A stretch of 64,000 nucleotides of DNA from Betaproteobacteria bacterium (GTDB lineage: Bacteria; Pseudomonadota; Gammaproteobacteria; Burkholderiales; Usitatibacteraceae): positions 372,001-436,000 of the forward strand of contig JADJMI010000027.1 in the NCBI GenBank assembly GCA_016709665.1, read 5' to 3'. The notes below the pieces were generated by a model. That model did not search any database. It was not told the DNA's origin and worked only from the letters and a program-made list of their open reading frames with translations. Position numbers and translations under genes: made by a program. Below are positions 15,796 through 23,892 of this stretch, piece after piece (the first letter of the stretch is position 1; every line of letters starts with the position of its first letter).

Positions 15796-16695
15796 ATGCG
15801 CGGATTCGATTGGAACGACCTTCAGGCCTTCCTCGCCGTTGCCCGGGCGGGGCGTCTCACGGTGGCCGCGCGCCAGGCGGGCGTGGACCATTCGACGCTC
15901 AGCCGGCGAATCGCCGCGCTCGAGGGCGCGCTCGGTACCACGCTCTTCGACCGGCGGCCTGCCGGCTTCGCGCTCACGCCCGAGGGCGAGAGGCTTCTCG
16001 GTGACGCGGAGTCCATGGAAACGCTCGCGATCCGCATGCGTTCGCGCCTCGAGGAAGTCTCTCGGGGCCTCACCGGATCGGTCCGCCTGGGTACGCCCGA
16101 GGGATTCGGCACGTACTTCGTCGCGCCGAGGCTCGCGCGCCTGCAGGACGGCCATCCGCAACTCGAGGTCGAACTGGTCGCCAATCCGCGCGCGTTCAGC
16201 CTGTCCAAGCGCGAAGCGGATCTCGCCGTGACCATGGCGAAGCCGGCCCAGGGACGCGTCTACGCGCACAAGCTCGTCGATTACGCGCTCGGCGCCTATG
16301 CTTCCGGCGATTACCTCGCTTCCCATCCCCGCATCCGCGGCCGCGCGGACCTCGCGCGCCACCGGTGGATAGGCTACGTGGACGATCTCATGTGGACCCC
16401 GGAACTCGACTATCTCCCGCAGGTCGACCCGGCCGCGGTGCCTTCGACGCGCATCTCCAACGTGATCACGCAGGCGGCGGCCGTCGCCGGCGGGGCCGGG
16501 TTGGGCGTGCTTCCGCACTTCATCGCCCGCACGATGCCGGGCCTCGTCCGGGTGCTCGAGTCGTCGGTGCGCCTCGAGCGCGGGTATTGGCTGGTCACGC
16601 ACGCGGACACGCGCGACCTGGCCCGCGTCGCCTTGATGGCGGACTTCCTTCGCGAGGAAGTGCGCGCCGCCGGCAGGGCGTTCTGGATGGGCTGA
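15796..16695 (+). CDS. LysR-family transcriptional regulator
   Basis: 299 residues, ATG 15796 preceded by GGAAAAG. The HTH reads DLQAFLAVARAGRLTVAARQ and VDHSTLSRRIAALEGALGTT; the start MRGFDWNDLQAFL is typical. The effector domain includes GSVRLGTPEGFGTYFVAPRL and VNV-type ITQAAAVAGGAGLGVLPHFI. It lies 119 bases from the divergent acid-sugar operon start and is probably its regulator. The AT-richer stretch at about 15738-15775, with GTTTTTGCACGAATACTTG, likely holds both promoters. Confidence 0.92.
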   Translation: MRGFDWNDLQAFLAVARAGRLTVAARQAGVDHSTLSRRIAALEGALGTTLFDRRPAGFALTPEGERLLGDAESMETLAIRMRSRLEEVSRGLTGSVRLGTPEGFGTYFVAPRLARLQDGHPQLEVELVANPRAFSLSKREADLAVTMAKPAQGRVYAHKLVDYALGAYASGDYLASHPRIRGRADLARHRWIGYVDDLMWTPELDYLPQVDPAAVPSTRISNVITQAAAVAGGAGLGVLPHFIARTMPGLVRVLESSVRLERGYWLVTHADTRDLARVALMADFLREEVRAAGRAFWMG

Positions 16696-16789
16696 AGCGC
16701 TTCGCTTCGCGGTGGGCTTCTGGACCGCGAGGCATTGGGGTAACGTCGCCCCCATTCCCCAAGCCAATCACGAATCCGGAAAACCCGCC

Positions 16790-17623
16790 ATGTCCCAGCC
16801 TTGCATCATCACCGTCGCGATCACCGGCTCGCTTCCCCAGAAGAAGGACAACCCGGCCGTGCCGATCACGCCCGCCGAGCAGGTCGAATCCACGCACGAG
16901 GCCTTCGAGGCCGGCGCGACGCTGGTGCACCTGCACGTGCGCAACGACGACGGCACGACGACATCCTCGCCGGAGCGATTCGCGCAGGTGTGCGAGGGCA
17001 TCCGCAAGCACTGCCCGGGCATCATCGTGCAGTTCTCGACGGGCGGTCGCTCGGGCACGGGGCGGGAGCGCGGCCTGCACCTGGCCGTTCGGCCCGACAT
17101 GGCCTCGCTCGCCACGGGATCGGTCAATTTCCCCAGCCGCGTCTACGAGAACAGCCCCGAACTCGTCGAGTGGCTGGCGGCGGAGATGCGCGACAAGGGA
17201 ATCAAGCCGGAAATCGAGGTGTTCGACCTTTCGATGCTTTTCGGCGCGGTGCGCATGCAGAAGGAGGGGCTCATTCCGGGCAACCTGCACGTGCAGTTCG
17301 TCATGGGCATCAAGAACGCGATGCCCGTGGACCGCGAAGTGTTCGATTTCTACGTGAGGACGCTCAAGCGCCTGGCACCGGAGGCGACCTGGACGGGCGC
17401 CGGGATCGGCCGGGAGCAGATGACCCTCGCTCGCTGGTCGCTCGAGCAGGGCGGGCATTGCCGTACCGGCATGGAAGACAACGTGCGGATCGACCGCCAG
17501 ACGCTGGCGCCGTCGAATGCGGCGCTCGTTCGCGAGGTGGTCCGCCTGTGCGAGGAAGCGGGCCGTCCGGTGGCGACGCCCGCCCGGGCTCGGCAGTTGC
17601 TGGGGCTTCCGCTGCCGGCGTGA
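16790..17623 (+). CDS. BKACE-family beta-keto acid cleavage enzyme (DUF849)
   Basis: 277 residues from ATG 16790 (MSQPCIITVAITGSLPQKKD). Family marks are ITPAEQVESTHEAFEAGATL, the zinc-binding HLHVRNDDG segment (about 46-54), IVQFSTGGRSGTGRERGL and the end GHCRTGMEDNVRIDRQTLAP. BKACE enzymes condense a beta-keto acid with acetyl-CoA and release acetoacetate plus a new CoA ester; the first known member cleaves 3-keto-5-aminohexanoate in lysine fermentation. No kamA-, kdd- or thiolase-type partner is adjacent. The upstream LysR gene ends 94 bases before. Substrate unknown. Confidence 0.9.
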   Translation: MSQPCIITVAITGSLPQKKDNPAVPITPAEQVESTHEAFEAGATLVHLHVRNDDGTTTSSPERFAQVCEGIRKHCPGIIVQFSTGGRSGTGRERGLHLAVRPDMASLATGSVNFPSRVYENSPELVEWLAAEMRDKGIKPEIEVFDLSMLFGAVRMQKEGLIPGNLHVQFVMGIKNAMPVDREVFDFYVRTLKRLAPEATWTGAGIGREQMTLARWSLEQGGHCRTGMEDNVRIDRQTLAPSNAALVREVVRLCEEAGRPVATPARARQLLGLPLPA

Positions 17624-17636
17624 GCCGGCTTCGGGA

Positions 17637-17963
17637 TCAACCGTTGCGGGATTTCGACCCGGGCTTTTTCTTGTCGACCGGCGGTGCACGCCGGTTCACG
17701 TCGACGGCGGCGCCCCAGGCCCCCAGCGCGGCGGCCACGACCGCGATCCAGAGCAGGATGAGCGGATCGAGCAGGATCCCGGCCGCAGCACACCCGAGTG
17801 CGGCCAGGGATCCGAGCGCGAAGAGGATCGGGTCCGGAGAGATGACGTCGCCGCGATTCACGCGCATGCCGTTGATGACGAAGAAGGCCGTCACGAACGC
17901 GAGCAGGATCGTGACCCAGAACAGGACGGGTGCATAACCGGGAAGCTTGAGCAGGAAGGCCAT
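17637..17963 (-). CDS. Small hypothetical membrane protein
   Basis: 108 residues from ATG 17963 (MAFLLKLPGYAPVLFWVTIL). Three hydrophobic segments are visible at about 10-30, 45-64 and 66-86, followed by a basic tail (VNRRAPPVDKKKPGSKSRNG). No family recognised. It converges on the BKACE gene with 13 bases between stops and is divergent from the Aer-like receptor gene. The ribosome site is weak. A small inner-membrane protein is all that can be said. Confidence 0.6.
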   Translation of the reverse strand: MAFLLKLPGYAPVLFWVTILLAFVTAFFVINGMRVNRGDVISPDPILFALGSLAALGCAAAGILLDPLILLWIAVVAAALGAWGAAVDVNRRAPPVDKKKPGSKSRNG

Positions 17964-18075
17964 GGCTTGGGGGCGTGTGGCAGGTTGCGGGGAACGAGGG
18001 TGATTATCCCTTGGAAGGCGATTTCGGGCTGTGTTTCCGACGGACGGACTGGCCATACCCGCGTGCCGATGTGCG

Positions 18076-18091
18076 CATAATTTGTATTATG
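18076..18091. promoter_or_regulatory. Palindrome CATAAT-TTGT-ATTATG upstream of Aer-like gene
   Basis: Perfect 6-base arms around TTGT in the 251-base gap between the small membrane protein gene and the chemoreceptor gene. It is part of the only AT-rich patch in this gap (about 18074-18102, including GTAAACTTAT). Likely promoter and operator content; the binding protein is unknown. The remainder of the gap shows nothing recognisable. Confidence 0.45.
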
Positions 18092-18214
18092 TAAACTTAT
18101 GCCCTGATCGCCTTTACCGAGGCCCCTGCGCTACCCCTGAAATGCCGGCATCCGGCTCAAGGATCCGTTTCGGCGGCCGTAAAGCCGTGGGTACCCATCC
18201 CTGCGCACAAGGCC

Positions 18215-19786
18215 ATGACCCACCGAAGCGAGTCCCTCGGCGAGTACGTTCTCGACGAACGCGAAGTCATCATCACCCGCACCGATCCGGCGAGCCGCAT
18301 CACGTATGCGAACGACGGCTTCCTGAGAAGCACCGGATACTCCCTCGCGGAAGTCATGGGGCAGCCACAGAATCTCGTCCGCCACCCCGACATGCCGAAG
18401 GCCGCCTTCGCCGACCTGTGGAAGACGATCCAGTCCGGGCGAGCCTGGACCGGGATCGTCAAGAATCGCCGGAAGGACGGTGGCTTCTACTGGGTACGCG
18501 CCAACGTGACGCCGATCCTGGGCAATGGCGCGATCGTCGGTTACCTTTCCGTGCGCGTGAAGCCGACGCGCGAGGAGGTGGAAACCGCTACCGGCTTGTA
18601 CGCCCGGATGAATGCCGGCGCCTTGCGCGGGCTTCGGCTCGAGGGCGGTGAGCTCAAGCGCACGGGTGCCATCGGCGCCATTGCGGGCTTGGGCGAAATG
18701 CCGCTTCGTACGCGCGCGGCGTTCGTGCTGGGCCTCCAGGCGGTTCTGTCGCTGGTAGCCGCCGGCGGGGTATACGCCGCGAGCGCGGCCTTTTCGGTTC
18801 CGGCGTACGCAGCGCTGCAGGGCACCTCCGCTCTTGGCGCCCTCCTCGCCCTGGGAACGCTGCTCAAGCTTCTCGGCGGCGTGGTGAGGCCGGTCGAGGA
18901 TCTTGCGGCCACCGCCCGTCGCGTCCTGGCGGGAGACCTGAACGCGCGCTTTGCCGAAGAGGGCGACGCCGATGTGCGTTCGCTCGCCAGGACGCTCAAC
19001 CAGATGAACTCCAAGATCGTCGGCATCGTGTCGGATGCCAACGCCAGCATCGAGGCTGTCCGCCAGTCCGCCCACGAACTGGAGGTCGGCAATGCCGACA
19101 TGTCCCAGCGCACCGAGGAACAGGCGGCCAGCCTGCAGCAGACGGCCGCCTCCATGGAGGAGATCACCTCGACCGTCCAGCAAAGCGCGAAGAACGCCCG
19201 CGAGGCCAACGACGTGGCGGTCGCGGCACGCGGCGTCGCCTCGCGCGGCGACGAGGTTTTCTCGCGCGTGAACGAGACGATGGCGAGCCTTACCCGGACG
19301 AGCCGGAAGGTGGCGGAGATCATTTCCGTCATCGACGGCATCGCATTCCAGACGAACATCCTGGCGTTGAACGCCGCGGTGGAGGCCGCGCGCGCGGGCG
19401 AGCAGGGGCGCGGGTTCGCCGTGGTGGCGAGCGAAGTGCGTGCGCTCGCGGGCCGCAGCGCCGAGGCGGCGAGGGAGATCAAGGGCCTCATATCCGATTC
19501 CGTCTCCCGGGTGGACGACAGCGCGAAGCTCGTGACGGAGGCCGGTACGGCGCTCGGCGATATCGTGGGCCAGGTCGAGCGGGTCTCGAGCCTCATCAAC
19601 GAGATCACCCACGCTTCGGTGGAGCAATCCACGGGCATAGGCCAGGTCAACCAGGCCGTCTCGCAACTCGATACCGTCACGCAGGGCAACGCCGCGCTCG
19701 TGGAGCAGACGGCGGCCTCGGCCTCGACGCTCAAGGGGCAGGCCGACCGTCTCGCCGCCGCCGTCGCGATCCTGCAGGCGCGCTAG
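18215..19786 (+). CDS. Aer-like PAS-containing methyl-accepting chemotaxis protein
   Basis: 523 residues. An N-terminal PAS domain (about 1-120: ITRTDPASRITYANDGFLRS, QNLVRHPDMPKAAFADLW, GGFYWVRANVTPIL) matches the FAD-binding sensor of Aer. Two membrane helices follow at about 168-215, then a HAMP linker (RPVEDLAATARRVLAGDLNA) and a signalling domain with the conserved hairpin (GIAFQTNILALNAAVEAARA, EVRALAGRSAEAAREIK). Such receptors sense redox or oxygen through FAD and control CheA. No che or fla gene is nearby. No C-terminal CheB/CheR-binding pentapeptide is seen. Confidence 0.93.
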   Translation: MTHRSESLGEYVLDEREVIITRTDPASRITYANDGFLRSTGYSLAEVMGQPQNLVRHPDMPKAAFADLWKTIQSGRAWTGIVKNRRKDGGFYWVRANVTPILGNGAIVGYLSVRVKPTREEVETATGLYARMNAGALRGLRLEGGELKRTGAIGAIAGLGEMPLRTRAAFVLGLQAVLSLVAAGGVYAASAAFSVPAYAALQGTSALGALLALGTLLKLLGGVVRPVEDLAATARRVLAGDLNARFAEEGDADVRSLARTLNQMNSKIVGIVSDANASIEAVRQSAHELEVGNADMSQRTEEQAASLQQTAASMEEITSTVQQSAKNAREANDVAVAARGVASRGDEVFSRVNETMASLTRTSRKVAEIISVIDGIAFQTNILALNAAVEAARAGEQGRGFAVVASEVRALAGRSAEAAREIKGLISDSVSRVDDSAKLVTEAGTALGDIVGQVERVSSLINEITHASVEQSTGIGQVNQAVSQLDTVTQGNAALVEQTAASASTLKGQADRLAAAVAILQAR

Positions 19787-19853
19787 CGGTTCGCGCCTCC
19801 CGTCGAGCTCCGGTGTAACGCCGGCAGTTGCATTCGCGGGGCGGATCGGCGAA

Positions 19854-19875
19854 GATAGTTCGTGTTAGAACTATC
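19854..19875. promoter_or_regulatory. 22-bp palindromic operator of the marR operon
   Basis: Arms GATAGTT (19854-19860) and AACTATC (19869-19875) are exact inverses around 8 bases; an inner part reads TAGTTC-GTGTTA-GAACTA. It lies 11 bases before the marR GTG start, inside the expected promoter or leader. Length and symmetry fit a MarR dimer site and imply autoregulation of the operon. Confidence 0.7.
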
Positions 19876-19886
19876 AAGGCCGGCCC

Positions 19887-20354
19887 GTGACCCATCCGCT
19901 GGTGGTTCCCTTGCTTCGTGAACTCGTCCGCTGCTACCAGGCGTTCGAGCGGGTTTCCAACGCCCACATCCGGCTCACCGGGCTCACGCCGCCGCAATTC
20001 GACATCGTGGCCACCCTGGGCAACACCCCGGGAATGACCTTCAAGGAGCTCGGGCAGCGCACGCTCATCACCAAGGGCACGCTCACGGGCGTCGTCGACC
20101 GGCTCGAGCAGCGCGGAATCGTCCGCCGCGTCGCCTCGGAATGCGACGGGCGCTCGACCCTCGTCAGGCTCACGCGCGCCGGCGAGGCCCTCTTCGAGCG
20201 GACGTTCGTCCCTCACCTGGCATTCCTGGCGCCGGCATTCGAGGCCTTGCCCGACTGCGGTCGTCGCGAACTCGAGAAGCGGCTCGCCCAGTTGCGGGTC
20301 GAGCTCGAACGCCGCCACGCGACGATGGCGGCGGACGGGGAGCCTGCCGAATGA
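19887..20354 (+). CDS. MarR-family transcriptional regulator
   Basis: 155 residues from GTG 19887. The winged HTH reads LTPPQFDIVATLGNTPGMTF, ELGQRTLITKGTLTGVVDRL and a wing RRVASECDGRSTLVRLTRAG. Small-molecule or redox-responsive dimeric repressors of this family sit on near-perfect palindromes, and one lies directly upstream. It overlaps cytochrome b561 by ATGA and leads the b561-yceI-yceI operon. It has two cysteines (Arg-Cys-Tyr near residue 15, and Cys in the wing), so a redox signal is possible but unproven. Confidence 0.93.
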   Translation: MTHPLVVPLLRELVRCYQAFERVSNAHIRLTGLTPPQFDIVATLGNTPGMTFKELGQRTLITKGTLTGVVDRLEQRGIVRRVASECDGRSTLVRLTRAGEALFERTFVPHLAFLAPAFEALPDCGRRELEKRLAQLRVELERRHATMAADGEPAE

Positions 20355-20896
20355 GCCCGGCCCGATACACGGGCACGGCAGTCATCCTGCACTGGCTGGC
20401 AGCCCTTCTCATCCTGGGCAACGTGGCGTTCGGTCTCTACATCGTGGACTTGCCGCTGTCCCCTTCCAAGCTGCGCTACTACTCGTGGCACAAGTGGGCG
20501 GGCGTGATCGTGTTCCTGCTGTCGGCCGTGCGCCTGCTCTGGCGGCTTTCGCATCGCCCCCCCGTCCTGCCCGCCTCGATGCCGGCCTGGCAGCGCCGGG
20601 CCGCCAGTCTCACGCACGGCCTGCTGTACATGCTGTTCTTCGCGGCCCCCTTCTCGGGTTGGCTGTTCAGTTCGGCGGCGGGATTCCCCACGGTGTATCT
20701 CGGCCTCGTGCAACTGCCGGACCTGCTGGCGAAGAACCGGGAACTCGCCGACGTCCTCAAGGTCGTTCACCGCGTGGTCACGTGGTCGCTCGCAGCCCTC
20801 GCCGTCCTGCATGCGGCGGCCGCCATCAAGCACCACGTGGTCGATCGTGACGACGTCCTGCATCGCATGCTGCCTTTCATCAAGCCGGGAACCTGA
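20351..20896 (+). CDS. Cytochrome b561
   Basis: 181 residues from ATG 20351, overlapping the marR stop. Four membrane helices are evident. Haem-ligand histidines fit AVILHWLAALLILG, YYSWHKWAGVIVFL, VVHRVVTWSLAALA and LHAAAAIKHHVVD. Bacterial b561 proteins move electrons between the quinone pool and periplasmic partners and are reported to oxidise superoxide. The coupling with two downstream YceI genes is a common proteobacterial arrangement, where YceI may carry isoprenoid quinone or lipid. Confidence 0.92.
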   Translation: MSPARYTGTAVILHWLAALLILGNVAFGLYIVDLPLSPSKLRYYSWHKWAGVIVFLLSAVRLLWRLSHRPPVLPASMPAWQRRAASLTHGLLYMLFFAAPFSGWLFSSAAGFPTVYLGLVQLPDLLAKNRELADVLKVVHRVVTWSLAALAVLHAAAAIKHHVVDRDDVLHRMLPFIKPGT

Positions 20897-20899
20897 CCC

Positions 20900-21466
20900 A
20901 TGAGAATCGCCGTTCTCGCCACCCTTTCGGTGGCGGCCGTCCTCCTCGCCGCGCCGTCCCTCGCGCAGGCGCCGCAGAAGGTCGCGCTCGACAAGAGCCA
21001 GATCCGCTTCGGCTTCAAGCAGATGAATGTCCCCGTCGAAGGCCGCTTCCGGAAGTTCGACGCCTCCGTGAGCTTCGACCCGAAGAAGCCCGAAGCCACC
21101 AAGGCGGAATTCGAGGTGGAACTCGGCTCCATCGACCTCGGCAATGCCGATGGCGAGACCGAGGCGAAGCGCAAGGCCTGGCTCAGCGTCGATGCCTTCC
21201 CGAAGGCGAAATTCACCGCTGCCTCGGTCAAGGCCGTCGGTCCCGGCCGCTACGAAGCCGCCGGCCCGCTCACCATCAAGGGCACCACGCAGAACGTCAC
21301 GGCGCCATTCACTTTCGCAGAGGCGGGAGGATTGCGCACCGTGGAAGGCTCGTTCGGCCTCAAGCGCCTGCCGTTCAGGATCGGCGAAGGCCCGTGGGCC
21401 GACACGGATACCGTCGCGGACGAGGTGATCGTCCGGTTCAAGTTCGTCATGCCCTCCCCCCAGTAA
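20900..21466 (+). CDS. YceI-family periplasmic lipid-binding protein (first copy)
   Basis: 188 residues with a signal peptide (MRIAVLATLSVAAVLLAAPS...AQA). The lipocalin-like YceI fold is shown by LDKSQIRFGFKQMNVPVEGR, FEVELGSIDLGNADGETEAK and PLTIKGTTQNVTAPFTF. Family members bind polyisoprenoids in a barrel and are linked to acid or osmotic stress. It starts 3 bases after cytochrome b561. It differs clearly from the next copy (an EVEAKRKAWLS-type middle and no internal Cys pair), so the two are old paralogs. Confidence 0.92.
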   Translation: MRIAVLATLSVAAVLLAAPSLAQAPQKVALDKSQIRFGFKQMNVPVEGRFRKFDASVSFDPKKPEATKAEFEVELGSIDLGNADGETEAKRKAWLSVDAFPKAKFTAASVKAVGPGRYEAAGPLTIKGTTQNVTAPFTFAEAGGLRTVEGSFGLKRLPFRIGEGPWADTDTVADEVIVRFKFVMPSPQ

Positions 21467-21490
21467 ACCCCTCCGAAAAAGGAAAACACC

Positions 21491-22060
21491 ATGATTCGCC
21501 ATACCATGGCTGCGCTCGTCGCTGCCACCCTCGCTTCCACGCCCGCGCTCGCCAACGAAAGCTTCACGATCGACGCGCGCCACACTTTTCCCAGCTTCGA
21601 GGTCCTGCACCTGGGCTTCTCGATCCAGCGCGGCCGCTTCAACAAGACCGCCGGCAAGATCACGCTGGATGCCGCCGGCAAGAAGGGCACCGCCGACATC
21701 TCGATCGACGCCGCCAGCGTCGACACCGGCCTCGACAAGCTCGAGGAGCACCTGCGAGGCGAGGACTTCTTCAACGTCGCCAAGTATCCGACGATCACGT
21801 TCAAGGGCGACAAGTTCGCCTTCGACGGCGACAAGGTGAAGAGCGTCTCGGGCAACCTGACGATGCTCGGCATCACCAAGCCGGTCACGCTCACGGCCGC
21901 CTATTTCAACTGCGCGGAGCATCCGATGGCCAAGAAGAAGGCCTGCGGCGGCGACTTCACGACCACCGTGAAGCGGACGGACTTCGGCATGAAGTACGCG
22001 GTTCCCGCCGTCGCGGACGAGGTCACGCTCCGCATCCAGGTCGAGGCGTTCAAGGATTAG
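21491..22060 (+). CDS. YceI-family periplasmic lipid-binding protein (second copy)
   Basis: 189 residues with a signal peptide ending at about ALA-NES. The YceI pattern is SFTIDARHTFPSFEVLHLGF, GTADISIDAASVDTGLDKLE, LRGEDFFNVAKYPTITFKGD and LTMLGITKPVTLTAAYFNC. Two cysteines (NCAEHP, KACGGD) are a common feature of this subtype and may form a disulfide. It follows the first copy by 24 bases with a GGAAAA ribosome site and closes the operon. The substrate is probably a quinone or other isoprenoid. Confidence 0.93.
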   Translation: MIRHTMAALVAATLASTPALANESFTIDARHTFPSFEVLHLGFSIQRGRFNKTAGKITLDAAGKKGTADISIDAASVDTGLDKLEEHLRGEDFFNVAKYPTITFKGDKFAFDGDKVKSVSGNLTMLGITKPVTLTAAYFNCAEHPMAKKKACGGDFTTTVKRTDFGMKYAVPAVADEVTLRIQVEAFKD

Positions 22061-22084
22061 GGCGACAAGGCACGTGGCGAGGGG

Positions 22085-22101
22085 CCCCGCCTTCGGCGGG
22101 G
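22085..22101 (+). terminator. Stem-loop after the yceI operon, possible terminator
   Basis: CCCCGCC-TTC-GGCGGGG forms a 7-bp GC stem 24 bases after the yceI stop. There is no T run, so intrinsic termination is doubtful; an RNA 3' end or pause is possible. Confidence 0.4.
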
Positions 22102-22194
22102 ATCGCCACCAAGCCGCCGTCGTCCGCGGCCGACTCGATCGCGTTCGCGCTCGCACGGCGCGGGCGGAGGCCGCTGCGCATCGCGGCAATCCCG

Positions 22195-22220
22195 AAAGGG
22201 CCGGCGCCGCCGGCCCGTTT
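22195..22220. terminator. Stem-loop just upstream of the PLP-enzyme gene
   Basis: AAAGGGCCGGC and GCCGGCCCGTTT pair as an 8-bp GC core (22198-22205 with 22209-22216) flanked by A and T, 15 bases before the ATG at 22236. It could end transcription from the yceI operon or, if transcribed, hide the ribosome site of the next gene. Confidence 0.45.
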
Positions 22221-22235
22221 CGCTAGAATCGTCCC

Positions 22236-23396
22236 ATGCTCGCCGCCCACTTTTCCCGCTTCCTCGACGCGAAACCCGGTCGCCTGCATTTCGCCGCCCA
22301 CAGCCATCATCCGTGGCCCGACGTCACGCAGGCCGCGCACGCGCGCTACTGGGAAGATGCCGCGACGCTGGCGGACCGGAAATGGAATCGCGTCTTCGGC
22401 GAGGTGCTGCCGGCGGCGCAGTCCCACGTCGCGCGTCTGCTGCGCCTGCCCGATCCGGGCCAGGTGGCTTTCGCGCCCAACACCCACGAGTTCGTCGCCC
22501 GCCTCTACTCCTGCCTCGATTGGTCGAAGCCCGTGCGCGTGCTCTCGAGCGCCCACGAGTTCTACAGTTTCCGCCGCCAGACACGGCGCCTGCAGGAAAC
22601 GGGCCGCGTCGAACTCACGGAGATTCCCGCCGAGCCGTGGGACACGTTCGAGGCGCGCTTTGCCGAGGCCGCGGCCGGCGGCGACTGGGATCTCGTCTTC
22701 CTGTCGCAGGTGTTCTTCGATTCGGGCTTCGTCGTGCGGGACCTGGAGCGGATCGTTCGCGCCGTCCCGGCACGGGCCCTGGTGGCCATCGACGGCTACC
22801 ATGCATTCTGCGCGATCCCGGTGGACTTCTCCGCCCTCGCCGGGCGTGCCTTCTATCTCGCCGGGGGCTACAAGTACGCGATGTCCGGCGAAGGGGCCTG
22901 CTTCCTCGCCGTTCCTCCGGATTGCGCCCTGCGCCCGGTCGATACCGGCTGGTACGCGTCGTTCGAAACCCTGAGCTCGGCGCCCGGGTCGCAAGTGCCC
23001 TACGCGGACGACGCCTTCCGCTTCTGGGGGGCGACTTTCGATCCGTCCGGCCTGTACCGCTTCGGCGCGTCGATGGGCATGCTCCAGGAGCAGGGCATCG
23101 CCGTGGAGCATATCCACGCACACGCCGCGGCCCTGCAGGAGCGATTCCTCGCGTCGCTCGCGAAAGCGAACCTCCCGTCGCTTCCGGCGGCGACGCTGGT
23201 GCCGCCCGCGGGGCGGCCCCGGGGCAATTTCCTCGCCTTCGACATCGATGGCGCCGAATACGCGCACCAGCGGCTCGACGCGGCCGGCATTTACATCGAC
23301 CGTCGCGACCGGCGCCTGCGCTTCGGGTTCGGTGTCTACCACGAGGCGGGCGACGTCGATCGCCTTGTCGAGGCGATGGCCGGCGCGCTGGGCTAA
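22236..23396 (+). CDS. PLP-dependent aminotransferase class V / kynureninase-like enzyme
   Basis: 386 residues. Fold-type I features include LHFAAHSHHPWPDVTQAAHA at the N-terminus, the cofactor-Asp segment ALVAIDGYHAFCAIPVDFSA and the Schiff-base Lys in FYLAGGYKYAMSGEGACFLA. The C-terminal domain ends DRRDRRLRFGFGVYHEAGDV. It resembles kynureninases and related class V enzymes more than cysteine desulfurases. No tryptophan-pathway gene is adjacent, so the substrate is open. A stem-loop sits directly before the start. Confidence 0.82.
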   Translation: MLAAHFSRFLDAKPGRLHFAAHSHHPWPDVTQAAHARYWEDAATLADRKWNRVFGEVLPAAQSHVARLLRLPDPGQVAFAPNTHEFVARLYSCLDWSKPVRVLSSAHEFYSFRRQTRRLQETGRVELTEIPAEPWDTFEARFAEAAAGGDWDLVFLSQVFFDSGFVVRDLERIVRAVPARALVAIDGYHAFCAIPVDFSALAGRAFYLAGGYKYAMSGEGACFLAVPPDCALRPVDTGWYASFETLSSAPGSQVPYADDAFRFWGATFDPSGLYRFGASMGMLQEQGIAVEHIHAHAAALQERFLASLAKANLPSLPAATLVPPAGRPRGNFLAFDIDGAEYAHQRLDAAGIYIDRRDRRLRFGFGVYHEAGDVDRLVEAMAGALG

Positions 23397-23424
23397 GATT
23401 CCCGCTCCCAACCGAGGAAGCCCC

Positions 23425-23865
23425 ATGGTCCGCCGAATCGCCTGGATCCTCGCCGTCGCCGGCGCGATCCCCTTCATCGTCGCCACGGCCGCGTTGTACC
23501 TGTCGAGCGCCTCGTCCGTTCGCGTGCCGGCCATCGCCGCGCTGGTGACCTACGCCGCGGTCATCCTGTCCTTCCTGGGCGGCATCGAATGGGGCCTCGC
23601 GATCCGCGACGAGACGGGAACGGAATCCACGCGGGTCGCGGCGCTGGGCCTTTCGGTGGTCCCCTCGCTGGCAGCCTGGGCCGTGCTGTGGATCGAGGGC
23701 TCGCGCTGGCAAGTCGGCGCCGCGCTCGGAATATTCGTGGTGGTCTGGGCGGCGGACCAATGGATGGCCAGCAAGGGCCTCCTGCCCGCCTGGTTCGTGG
23801 ACCTGCGCACCGCCATCAGCGCGCTCGTCGCGCTGGTCCTCGCCGCCGCGTTCTTCGCGCTCTAG
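23425..23865 (+). CDS. DUF3429-family membrane protein
   Basis: 146 residues from ATG 23425 with GAGGAAG upstream. About five hydrophobic segments: 5-27, 34-54, 70-92, 96-113 and 122-145. The segment LSFLGGIEWGLAIRD is characteristic of DUF3429 proteins, which are inner-membrane proteins of unknown function common in proteobacteria. It follows the PLP-enzyme gene by 28 bases, so the two may be co-transcribed. It converges on the S9 peptidase gene. Confidence 0.85.
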   Translation: MVRRIAWILAVAGAIPFIVATAALYLSSASSVRVPAIAALVTYAAVILSFLGGIEWGLAIRDETGTESTRVAALGLSVVPSLAAWAVLWIEGSRWQVGAALGIFVVVWAADQWMASKGLLPAWFVDLRTAISALVALVLAAAFFAL

Positions 23866-23892
23866 GCTAGCGGCGCTTCCCGGCGCCGGGCT

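Noticed and set aside
13017..15797. Minus-strand frame that would fuse OtnK to 500 upstream residues
   Set aside because: The upstream part lies out of frame within the SAF oxidoreductase gene; the OtnK domain begins at the GTG at 14294.
20213..22189. 658-residue minus-strand open frame across marR-b561-yceI
   Set aside because: Low-complexity Arg/Gly/His-rich translation, no motifs, and real genes on the other strand cover it.
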